Made by a program: the position numbers and the translations under genes
NCBI GenBank assembly: GCA_026122225.1
Contig: JANEZZ010001392.1
Location: 204,750 to 268,749, forward strand
DNA: 64,000 bases
Source of the DNA: Heloderma charlesbogerti
Lineage: Eukaryota; Chordata; Lepidosauria; Squamata; Helodermatidae
Direction: 5' to 3'
Notes under the pieces: generated by a model
The model's database searches: none
The model's input: the letters and a program-made list of their open reading frames with translations, nothing else
What the model was told of the DNA's origin: nothing
Shown: piece after piece, positions 34,255-46,000 of the stretch
Layout of the letters: every line of letters begins with the position of its first letter
Position numbering within the stretch: position 1 is the first letter of the stretch

Positions 34255-34884
34255 TGTCTGGTTTACTTGAAAAGTTTCTTTTTGTCTTTGAATGCTTTCT
34301 GTGTAGGCTGCAGTGGCTTGTGAACTTGCAAATGTTAAACACTGGCTACTGCCTTTTTGTAGGCCAATTGCACTTGTGGGGAAAAAATGGGTCCAAAGAA
34401 GTGTAAATCCTCTGTCTATTATTAAAATGCAAAACATGCATAGCAGAATTAAAAGTTGCATTTTAAAAAGATGCACATTGTGAACATCTCTTTATTTGGT
34501 GTGGGGAGGATGTTTTCTTTGTAAAATCTTGGGTGAAGGGTTGAGAAACTGGCTGCTGAATTACCAAATATATCCTATTTGATTTAACAACTCTGGATGC
34601 CTTACTCCCATAGTGATGTATTTTGTATTAGCACTTGTTTAGAATTTCTCAGGCACGGCAGCAGAGACGATCTTGATGAAAGATCATCCAAAGTGTTTTC
34701 TGTTGCACATGCATGAGGAAGGAGCTCCTGCATGGATGCAGCAGCATGCAGTGTGTTACAAATGGTGATATGCAGGTCATAGTCCAGGTAATAAATGCAT
34801 TTGCCTGCAGTGAAGTCATGAGGTTCAGATGCTATAGCCCTGTTGCAGCCCCATACATGTGATGCATTGTTCACTGCTTCTGCT

Positions 34885-35115
34885 AAGGCAGGGCTGCTGA
34901 ACTTCCATTTCAGAGAAACTCTTGGGGGCTGCATTTCAGTGGTGGGTGGGGCCAAAAATACTAAAAAATAAAAATGCCAGCAGATTTTAGCTTAAAGCTC
35001 TTACTGCTAGGAGAGGCATTTCACTATTTTAGAAGGGGTGGGAACTGCAAGAGTCAGAAAACTACCAAACAGCTAGGGAGAAAGGCCGTGGCCATCTGAG
35101 GTTCTGTACTCCTGT
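34885..35115. mobile_element. Non-autonomous hAT-like element downstream of COX4I1 (right copy)
   Basis: Contains the family blocks GGGGGCTGCATTTCAGTGGT, TTTTAGCTTAAAGCTC and TAGGAGAGGCATTTCACT, as in 28400-28760 and 53039-53370. Mirror 9636-9866. Confidence 0.55.
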
Positions 35116-35825
35116 ATTAAGCCAATGCAGCAAGGGGTGTCTGCATGGGAGCTGGCCTGCTGGCAGCCTTTCCAAAGCTGGCACAGGGTACCCATGGCTT
35201 GCCTCAAAGTGGCTCAACTTGCAAAGGGTGTCACTTGACTGCAGCAAGAGGTCACCACAAAGCTGTGGCTAAAACAAAGCTGGCTGTAGAACATCATTAA
35301 CATAAATTCTGTATTTGCGGGAGATCTGATCAATGTATTTTACAAGCTGCCCCTCAAGGCAGCTATAGACTTAACAACACAAAATTAAGAATTGGGCTTT
35401 TCGGAAAGCTAGCTCCTCCTATTCTCCGTTGTAATCTAGCAACAGAAACCAGCATGGGAGGTAGGACCACCTTTGTCTTTGATAATGGCTCAACAGGTAC
35501 GTGTTGAATTATTTATTTATTACACTTCTATATACCCAATAGCTGAAACTCTGGGCAGTTCACAGCAATAGGAACAGCTCTGCATGCTTTCAGATACTAG
35601 GGGGCAATAGAGATGTCCTGTAGCTTGATCAGTTCTGATTTCCTGCTTCCTCCCTTTCCTCTTCCTCCTTCATTTGCTGCAGCAGCAAGTGCCACGCGGC
35701 TGTCTCCCAGAAGGAAGCAAATAACCATATCTCATGGCTTCACTCACACATTCAGCTTTAGGGGGTGCTTGCAGTTAAACAGTGTTAGCCTTCTCTGACA
35801 ATGTGTATAAAAGCCTAATAAAGTA

Positions 35826-36122
35826 AGTTGATTTGACTGAATTCAACCCTGACTGCTCATTGGAAGGACAGGTACTGAAGCTGAAGCTCAAATATTTTGG
35901 CCACCAAATGCGAAGAGAAAAGTCACTGGAAAAGACCCTGATGCTGGGAAGCATTGAAGGCAAAAGGAGAAGGGGACGACAGAGGATGAGATGGCTAGAT
36001 AGCATCACCGATGCAATGAATATGAACTTGAGCACACTCTCCGGGAGAGAGCAGAGGGCAGGAAGGCTTGGTGTGCTATGGTCCATGGGGTCACGAAGAG
36101 TCGGACACGACTGAACAACAAC
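35826..36122 (+). mobile_element. BovB 3' fragment (right copy)
   Basis: Mirror of 8629-8925. The terminal repeat-like ACAACAACAG tail lies at 36114-36123. Confidence 0.9.
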
Positions 36123-37042
36123 AGCAGCTTGCATTGTCTCCAATATGAAATGCTGTGTTGCCACGCTTTCTCTGTATAAAGCAACTCCGCTGTAAGTCAC
36201 ACGATTAGGCTTCATGTCAGTGGTGTTGACCAGTACTCCCCCCTACTCCTTACCTTGTGTGAATGGCTGTCATCTCCTTTTTGGGGAGAAGGTGAAGTGT
36301 TCTGGGAGTGGAATCTGGCCTTTACCTTCAACCTGGCCATTACTTATAGAGATTTTACTGTTGGTGTAATTTAGAGCATAGACATGCAGTGCAGCCTCGC
36401 GGGGCCTCTTGTTACATAAGTCATGCAATGTGTGTATGTGCATGCACGTGCATATTATCTATCAAAATGACACGCTAGTCATCAAATGCACAATCTCAAT
36501 GCACAGTCCTGAGCTGTTTGCACAATCTCAGTTTTCAAGTGTATCATTCAGATGGTGTGCAAAAACATAGGGGTTGTGTCTGTGGTGGTGATCTTTCATG
36601 GGGGGTGGGTGCATGTTAATGTCAGCCAAGTGGCTCTGTGCATGAACACGTATGGTAAAACTTCGGTGCCTTGAAAAATGCCTCTTAAAGGGCTGTTTAT
36701 ACACAGGCATTGTCTGTCACTTGGTGCCTGTGCCATCAGCGCATGACGTGCATATGTGAACATGGCTGACCCAGACTTGGTACCACTGATAGAACATTGA
36801 TACCGAATAATCTTCTGGGAGCCAGGAAAGCCTTCATGCAACAAATCCACATAGGATCAATGTACAAAGAGGGGAAGAACTGGGACTGATCACCGCTGTC
36901 AGTCTCTCCTTGGCCTATGCTTATTGACTCAAATATGTGAGCAGAGACTATGCATATTCAAACTAAATGAACACTGTGGGGTTTAGGGTTCACACGAACC
37001 CTTGTATGTGTGCAAGCTTAGTTCAGAAGTCAAGCAAAGGGC

Positions 37043-37199
37043 TGAATGCGCCCAATCTCATCTGATCTTGAAAGCTAAGCAGGGTCAGCCCCGGTTAGTA
37101 CTTGGATGGGCCACTGCCTGGGAATCAGGCTTCCTGCGCTGAGCAGGGGGTTGGACTCGATGGTCTTGTGGACCCCTTCCAGCTCTGTGATTCTATGAA
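37043..37199 (+). mobile_element. 5S rRNA-derived SINE with CR1-like tail (right copy)
   Basis: Positions 37043-37125 follow 5S rRNA closely (CATCTGATCTTGAAAGCTAA, GCAGGGTC, GGTTAGTACTTGGATGGG, GCCTGGGAAT), including the internal control region used by RNA polymerase III. From about 37140 the sequence becomes a CR1-type 3' end (GGGTTGGACTCGATGGTCTT ... TTCTATGAA). The 5S part is degraded at its 5' end. It is therefore a 5S-headed SINE, not a functional rRNA gene. Confidence 0.88.
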
Positions 37200-37599
37200 G
37201 ATCTTTAGGTCGATCTGCAGGAGACAGGAGTGAGGTCAGCAGCATTATCCCTCTCCCCACCCTGCATTATTTCTGGGCATAGTTGTCTGAAAAAGCCTTG
37301 AATTTTGTGTTAAGCAGGGATATAGTTTGGTCATTTGCACCTGGCCGCAGATCATCCCAAACCAATGGGAACCCCCCGCCCCCCAAAGCTTAAGTGCCAT
37401 GCAGGGAGAGATCTGTGTGTGTTGCAGAATGTGGGGAGGGGAGAGCTAACCCTTCCCTCCCCAGCTGGAAACTCCCCCTGCAGGGCAATTTCGCTGAGAA
37501 AAAAACCCTTCCATTGGCACCAGTGGACACTCGGGAGTCTGGGGAGTAAATCCCAGGTGAGGTCCCTGCCCCCATAAGCCCAGGGTATGCCAGTGTGCT

Positions 37600-38404
37600 T
37601 TCTGGACCTCTGTCCGGAGAGCGAGCGAGAGCGCAGCTGCTGTGGGGGCGCCCACTTCAGCCGACTGCCTGGAGGGAGATCCCATGGCGTCCCCCTCCCT
37701 TAGGAAGCCAGCCCCGAAGACGCGAGCTGGGACTAAAAGCGGCGCTCAAGGAGTCCGGGTTATTTGCTGCGGTCTCGGATCAGGCTGCCGACAGAACCCG
37801 GGAGCAAAACTGAACTGGAGGAGGCGCGACCGGAGAAGCGTTGGACGGGAGGCTGACTGAGCAGCGAGGGCCTGGGCCGGCTGTTCCCTGTAGCCCCCGC
37901 TGGATTGCTTAGGGCCATGTGGCGGGCTGGGTGTCTGCGTTGCATCCGTGCATGATGGGACACTTTGCCTGGCAGCAGCAGCTGCAGCAGTGAGTCATAG
38001 CAGAGATGGGGAAAAGTGTGTGAGTGTGTGTGTGAGAGAGAGAGAGAAGCAGTGATGCCTGTGTCACCGCTGATGGCGCAAGATCCGGAGCCCCGGAAGG
38101 TCACCCCGAGTCCCCCCTCCTCAGTGTCCTGCGCTGACCCTCAATATTCGCTCCTGCGTCCTGCGCGTGGCAGCAGACAGCTCTCTGCCCTGTCCCTGGC
38201 AATCGTCCTGCGGAACGGGTAAGTGGAAGGAGATTTCCCGGTCTTCTTCAGGCTCCCTTCTCAGCGCAAGCTCCCTCCTGCTCCATGTCACGTCTCCTCC
38301 GCAGGTCCATGCACCTCGCTGATCCACGCGCTCTTCAGTGTGTCGCGGGAGACAAGCGAGGCTTGGCTGCGAGACTTGTCTTTAATTCTCTCTCTGTTTT
38401 GCAG
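37600..38404 (+). promoter_or_regulatory. CpG-rich promoter and 5' UTR exon of the DUSP22-type gene (right copy)
   Basis: GC- and CpG-rich DNA with no TATA box seen. A likely non-coding exon ends at 38218 with CGG|GTAAGTG. The next exon starts at 38405 after a strong pyrimidine tract and TTTTGCAG. The exon start is not determined. Confidence 0.6.
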
Positions 38405-38492
38405 TGCCCTGCTGCTTACCGAGGGAAGAACCAGAGTGAACAACGCCGTGTGCGTGCATGTGAGCGTGCCTGCTGAGGACCTAAAAGCTGCC

Positions 38493-38554
38493 ATGGGGAC
38501 CGGGATGAGTAAGGTAAAACCCTCGCCCTTCGTTTCAATTTAGCAAAAGGAGGG

Positions 38555-38610
<56 letters not shown>

Positions 38611-40002
38611 GGGGGCGGGGGAATGATAGCATTCTGCGACTGGGCCGGGATGGGTCAACACAATTTTGCAACGTAGGTGAAAAAAAAGAGAGTAGCAGTG
38701 AAGGGTTGTCAGTTCGAATCTCGCCTCTGCTGTGAACTCTCTTGGTGGCTCTTGGACAACCGTACTCTCTCAGCCTCAGGCCTCCCCCTCTGCAGCGTGC
38801 GTATAATAATACTAGGCCTATCTTACAGGCTTGGTGTCAGGAATATTGGAATAACTGTATGTGAAGCATTTGAAATACTTTAAATGCTCTGTACAAGGGC
38901 TGTATTAGTATTATTCTTTTATTATTATTATTAGTAGCAGCATTAGTAATAGTATTATTATTAGTAGTAGTATTAACTATTATTTAGTAGTAGCAGTATT
39001 TAATATTACTTAGGAGTAGAATTATTGTTTAGTATCATTGTATCATAATATTGTGAGTACCAGAAGGAATAGCTACACAGTAGACATTAACTGTTTCATG
39101 TTTAGTATCAGGAGAAGGTTTTTAACTAGTCGAAATATAAATTGCTCCATCCCTCTATAGACCTCCCACTTCCTACAGCTGACTTTTCCCAGTTAGCTAG
39201 TCAGGGTTTATTCAGGCTTCTCTCTCTCCTCCTCTGCAATCTTGCTACAACCTCCTGTTACAGCCAAATACATTCAGCAACTGGATTTTTCTTATTTTTA
39301 TTTGGGTCTTCGGCTTTTTTAACTTACGGAACTGTTAACGTACAGTTCAACTTGCTGCCCGGCCAAGGATCAATGATAGCTCATACCTCTAAGTAACTGG
39401 TAAAGTCATTGCCTTTACTGATTTAAAATTAGATCCCCTGACCCAGATGGAAATGTCAGCTCAATTGAGAGGCCATCTCCCTGTTTTCCGGATGGAAATG
39501 ATTGTGAGAAGGGACTGTTGTCAACCAGAAGGCTGACTTCCCTGCAAAAGCAGGCAGGGACCTAATCTTCATAAAGTCTTCTCCAAAACCAGCCTGACCC
39601 TTGCTATTACCATTTGTCTGAGAAACTTGCAATCCCAGTTTTGTGGCTGACATTGGAGAATGACCTGGTGCCCCACAGTAGGTGAACTGCTCAGCTATGT
39701 GGGTGTGATAATTCATGGCATTATGTATGTATTTCACATTTCTGTTATCATATTGCCCACAAAGGGGCTTTATGTTGGGTAGAGAATTCTGAGCCCTTAG
39801 ACTGGGCTCATTGGAATAGAACCAATTACTTAGGGAGGCAGTGGGCTCTCCCATACTGGAGGCATTCAAGAGGAGGCTGGGCAGCCATCTGTCAGGGATG
39901 CTTTGACTTGGATTCCAGCATTGAGCAGGGGGTGGGGCTCAATGGCGTTGTAGGCCCCCTCCAACCCTACTGTTCTATGATTCTATGAATCTCAGTATTC
40001 TT

Positions 40003-40049
<47 letters not shown>

Positions 40050-43000
40050 TTTGTTTGTTTTTTTAGCATTTATATACCACCCTATCTGCTAAAAAGCCAT
40101 CAAGGCAGTGTTCAACAGTTTAAAACCATAAAATGCTGCAACAATAAAATCAACATTAAAAACATTAAAACATTAAAAATGACACATTTTTAAAGGCTAA
40201 ATTTAAAAAGATGCACTTTCTACCCTTTCTAAAGGACAAGAGAGTGGTGGTCAATTGTGATGCTTGACGGAATGCATTCTACAGGGCAGGGGCATCACAG
40301 GAGAAAGCCCTTTCATGTGTGTCCAACAAACAGTGCTCGTCGGGAGATGGTGCCCTCAGAAGGGCCGCTCCTGCAGATCCTAATACCTGCGCAGGCTCAT
40401 AGCAAGACAGGCGGTTCCTTAGATAGCCAGGTCCTAAGTTGTTTAGGGCTGTAGAGCTTACTACCAACCCCTTGAACTGAGTGCCAAAAGCAATTGGCAG
40501 GTCTTTTGGGACAGGTGAAATATGGGCCCAATACTGTGCACTGGCTTGCAGTGTAGCTGCTGCATTTTGTACCAACTGACGCATCTGGATACTCTTTGGG
40601 GATAGTCCCACGTAGAGCACATTGCAATAGTCTAAACATGATACAACCAAGGCATGGATAACTGTTGCTAAATCAGACCGATTCAGGAAGGGTTGCGCAC
40701 AAGCGTAATTGTGCAAGTGCACTCCTTGCCATGGCTGCAGCCTGAGCATCCAGAGATAGTGTAGGATCAAGGGGCACTCCCAAGCTATGGACCTGAACTC
40801 TCAGTGGGAGCAGAACTCTTTCCAGAACAGGTTGAATTCCACCCCGGAGTCATGCTTTCTACTGACAACACCTCCGTCTTGTCCAGGTTTAACTTCAGCT
40901 CGTTTATCCTCATCCAGCCCGTTACCGAGCCCAGGCAGTGTTCAAGGGTTTCAGCTGCTTCCTTGGTGTTAGGTGACAAAGAGCAATAGACCTGGATGTC
41001 AGCAGCATATTGGTGGCCCCTCACCCTAAAGCTCCGAATGACCTCTTCCAGCAGTTTAATGTAGATATCAAACAACATGGAGAACAAGATAGAACCCTAT
41101 GGAACACCACAGGCCAATGGTCGTGGAGTCAAATAGTAATCTCCCAGTGTCACTTTCTGGACATGCCCTGACAGAAAGAACTAGAACCACTGCAGAACAG
41201 CACCCCCAGGGCCCTGCCAGATGATCCAGAAGGTTACCATGGTTGGTGGTATCAAAAACCTTCAAGAGAACTAATAAGATCGCGCTCCCCCCATCCAGTT
41301 CCTGGCATAGGTCACCCACCAAGGTGACCAAAGCAGTCCCATATCCCATCTGAAAGCCCAACTGAAATGGGTCCAGATAACAAATTTCATGCAGATGCAT
41401 CTGGAGTTGTAATGCCATCACCTTCTCAATCTCCTTTGCCAAGAATGGCACATTTGAGACTGGCCTATAGGACAGATCTCCTGGGTCAAGGGAAGGTTTA
41501 TTTAATTGCCTCTTTTAAGCAACAGGGAACAGCCAAAGAGGCATTAATCACTTCCCTTAGCCATGGCATCTGCCCCACTCAGGCTGATTAAATCAACCAA
41601 GAAGGGCAAGGGTAGAGGACACAGGTGTTCACCCTCACCGCTCCAGATACCCTGTCCACATTTTCAGGATCCACAAGCTGAAAAGAATGCAAAACAACTG
41701 GACAAGTGGTTGCTGAGGTTACGTCACTCTGACCTTCCCCAATACTGGAGTCCAAGTCAAAACGAATCTGAGCAACTTTATCTGCAAAGAACGAAAGTTT
41801 CTAGCCATCATGATAGCAAAAATCACCCTGAACACAACAACAACAGAAACAGGATGGCACCACAAATGGGGGGGGGGGAAGGGAGCATGGTGGCTGGGGA
41901 TGATGGGAGTTGTAGTTCAACAGATCTGGATGGTGCCAAGTGAGTGAAGGCTGGCTGAGAAGTAATATAACTAGGTAGAAGATGTTGGTGACTGGAAGTA
42001 GGGACACCCCTAGATATGTAGATTCAGGCGTTGTTACTGTTCGACCTCTTTCCCTCCTCTCATGGGCCAGATCATTTTAGTGAGCCAAAGCCTTAGACGT
42101 CAGCACAATATTCTTTGTAAACACTGCTGTTAATTCTTTAAGTATCCAATTTAGAAGTGCTCTCCGTACGTTTTCTTTTAGAAAGAGGAAGATCCCACTG
42201 GCCAATTCCCACCCACCCTTCATCTCTCAATGGGAAAAAGGTCCCACCTTAATTACTTAGGGGGGAAAATATGGTGTGCATGTTATAACATGATCCCAAG
42301 AACATCGTCAGAGTCCCTCTTCCAAATGAGATGAGTGGCTACTAAGAAGATGGCCTTTTCAGTGGTGGCACCCCACTTGTGGAAAGCTGTCCCTAGAGGA
42401 TTGCCTGGCAGGTCTTTTGGGTACCAGGTGAAGATCTTTTTATTTCCCAGGCTTTTTAGTCCTTCAGTTTTGTTTTGCAATGTGTCATTGTCTTTTTAGA
42501 TCTTCACACTGCTGCAGGCTTTTAGTCTGGCTTTTAGTCTCTTTTATTCTGTTTTAAACTCTTAAATATTTATATATTAAATATATATAATTAAACACAC
42601 ACACACACACATCCCCCCCACAAATACAACATATATCTATATCTCTAGATATCTGTATATCATGTATTTTTGGGTTTAAATTTTTGAGAACCGCTCAGCT
42701 TTGTTTATTGGGCGGTATAAAAGTGTAGTTAGCATTCTTTGCTGGAACCTGTTTTGTGTTTCAAAGCCTTTGCTCAGATGCCCCCATGTTTTGGCAAGTG
42801 TTTAAAAATAGCGCCCTTGTTCAAGGCATGGATGCAGTCTTGTAGCCAAGTCTTTGGGTTGTTTGGAAGACGTTGCTGCTATAGAAACCCAAAACAGAGC
42901 CTCGGCGTTTCTGGGCCACAACTCTTGCGTGTAGTTTACAGTCAAGCCATGCCTGTTTGAAAGGTCGTGGTGAGAAGGTCTTCTGTTTAGACTGCTTGTC

Positions 43001-46000
43001 GCTTGGCATGTTGTTTCCGGAACCAGGCAGTGAGTGAAGGATCTAGAATGTTGCTTTTGAAGAATCAGTCATTCTCTGCCCCTGAAACCTAAATCTGGCC
43101 GCTCCCAGTGCTCTCTTAGAGGCTAAGACCGGGGCAGGCCGCTTGTGGCCCCCTGGAGGTCATTGGCCTGCAATGCCCACCGGACCATGCTAGCATAGCC
43201 AAGGAGGAGGGATGATAGTAGTTGCAGTCTAGTGACACCCAGGGGGCCACAGGTTGCTAAATACTTTGTCATTGTAGAAAGAAAAAAAATTCAGAGGACT
43301 GGAAAGGCCACATTCCCTATTTTACATTGCAACAATGGGACGACGGGATTTCTCAGTTAGGATGTGTCTCTCAGGGTCAGCATTGCTGGGCACCTGCCAA
43401 AGCCCATACCTTAGCAGGGGCTTTGCTACCATACCCCTGAACCCCTTCTGCCTCCACCTTGCTGTCACTGCCTGTTCAGCTCCAACAGGGGTGTTGAACC
43501 TCATGAGGGCCCGTGGGCCAAATCTGGCCCTCCCGGGTTTCCCAGATGGCCACGCCCCCTTCCCCCGATCCCTCCCCTTGCCCCTGACTGCCCACTGTTT
43601 AGTGGTTCCCCAGGTTTGCACATCTTTCCCCCCCTTCTGAAAGGCTGAAGTGCTTCTTCTTCAGCTTTGTTACGGGCAGGAAGAGCTTTAAGCTAAACTA
43701 GGCAGGTAGTTTAGGCCCTGCCCTCTTTTGCCCTCAGTCCTGGCCACCGCTGGGATGCGGCTCCTGAAAGCTTCTCCCAATTTGAAGTTGGTCCTTGGAC
43801 TGAAAAGAGGTTCAACAACGCAGAGGAACAGGGCAAGTGAATGGGCAGCGGTGAGGGAGAGGCCTGGCCAAACCTGGAGCCAGCCTTGTGTCCTCTGCCC
43901 TAATGGAACTGACCAACCACTGGCAGGGTGGCCATGTGCCCTCTTTTACAGGGGACAGTCCACTGTTTGAAGGCATCCTCTATCTGAAGCGCTCTTCTGT
44001 CCAATTCCAGTTTAAAGATAAAGAACCATCAGAACTGTTGTCTATCAACAGTGAGCACCTGAACCACAGACTGAACAGGTAGGCATACAGGTCACCTGGA
44101 CATATGCAGTTGCATGTCTATTTAAATTATAATATTTTTTTTCTAAATCTGCATATCTACATATCAATTAGCATATGCAAATGCTATGCAAATCACTGCT
44201 CTCTTTTGTCCTCTTTTTATGGTGATGCATTTCCTCTTTTGGGGGCAATTTATAAGGGGCCACCCTACCAACTGGACGAGCTTTGCTGGCTTCCCCTCAG
44301 TAAAATCCTTCTTTGCTGGATCGCTGTCCTACGCAATAGCATCCTATGGGCCCTTTTGTCTCTGCTGTGAATTCACGAGGGTTGCGCTGTGTTCTGAGAG
44401 TACTACAGGAGGGTACAAGCCACCGCACCTGCCACACTAACTCTTTCTCTCATCCCCCTCTTAGGTCGTGGAGGGCCTGTTCCTGGGAAACATCAGGGGT
44501 AAGTGTTTTCTGGCGGAGTACAGAAAGAGGCGAGGTCATTTGGAAGCCCTTTGCAGCTGCCTCCTGTGGGAGTGGCACAGCTTAACAAACCCTGGTGGTC
44601 TGAAAAGATCAAATGAACTGAAAGAGTGGTCCACGGCACAATAGATTTGAGAGTCACTGGGTCACAAGGGTGTGCACGAGTTTCTAGAGTTCAGCAGAGA
44701 TCATGACAGCCTCATCCAACTCTCCCCTAATACTTGATTCTTCCAGTCTCACCATAGCTGATCACTGATTTTTTTCCTTCATTCCTACAAAGTATCAGTG
44801 TTAAGGCCCCTACGTAAGACGACAGTGTTGATTCTAAATTCTGTACAGTACAATAGAAAATACATGTTAAGCAGGTTAAATATTTTGTCTGCATGTCTGT
44901 CCTGCTAAATCCCATGTGGGCCCCTCAGCCCTCCCATGATCACTCTGGATTTTGCCTGCTTTGCGCTCAGGTGGTGAGCACTGGGATCTGGGCTGCAGTG
45001 CCTTAGACTTTAGGTGTGGGCTCACATAATTCAACATGTTTTCATTTTTTACAACAACAGCAACAACCCTGCATACAGTAAACTAGCAGGTCAGGGATAA
45101 AGGTTATAACCTAACATGCTATCTAGCCTATCCCTGCAGATAGAAAGTCAGCATGTTGGGCAAGAACCTTTATCCTGACCTGCTAGTTTTCTATATGCAA
45201 AGTTGTTCTTCTAGAAAATGAAAATGCATTTAATTATATAAAATGCTGTCTGTCTATCTATCTATCTATCTATCTGGAAGACAGGCGGTAAAGCCCAGAC
45301 ACACAGTTTTCCCATTTCAGTGAGAGCTGGGCCTGTGGCTAATGCGCCAGTTTATTCATTCTGGGGCCTGAGAAACTTGTTTGCTTACAGATTCTGAGGA
45401 CAGAGAGAACTTGGTGAAGCATGGAATCACACACATCCTCTCGGTGCACAACAATGCCAAACCGGTGCTGGAAGTGAGTATGGAGGAGAACAGGGGCATT
45501 TTGGGGAAAAGCAAGTGGGGTGGTGGTGGTGGTGGTGGAGGGATTCAGACTATGGATTTACAGCATCGCTGCTGGAAAATGGGTAAAGTGGTTCTGAGAA
45601 TCCACTAACAGACCATTCCCCCATTTCATTCATTCATGTTTCTTTGGCTCCTCCAGCAACACACAAAGCAAGAATTTTGCTAAAAAGAAAGAGAGGCTCT
45701 GAGATGTTCCAGCCATTAGAGGGCAGTACAACTACACAAGAGATTTTGGCTGTTTTTTTTTTTTTTCTCCTAAGGATGTAGGAGGAATTCGTCTCAGTTT
45801 GTTTTTGATCAAGATTTACCTAGTTTGCGTCTTCTGGACCAAACACGGACTTGGATGCAATCTGTGGTCGAAGCTGGTACCTTTCCAAGCTTGCAATGTG
45901 ATTTGCAGACCCCCAAAAATGCGTTCGACTGTGTGCATATATTTGAAATACTTGCGTGAAAAAATGAGTAGTTTTGAAAAATGCACATGAATATGCCTTA

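Larger units (their letters stand above)
22378..44750. repeat. Right arm of giant palindrome
   Basis: Reverse complement of 1-22375, carrying the second copy of COX4I1 and of the phosphatase 5' exons. Position 44750 pairs with base 1. The sequence continues without an obvious junction at 44751, inside the phosphatase intron. The apparent arm end therefore reflects the window start and is not a mapped breakpoint. Confidence 0.97.

Noticed and set aside
37043..37125. Functional 5S rRNA gene
   Set aside because: The 5' end is missing or diverged and the 3' end runs into a CR1-type tail, so it is a SINE head.
44750..44751. Breakpoint of the duplication at the right arm end
   Set aside because: The mirror match is still perfect at base 1, so this edge is set by the window start. 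No junction is visible.
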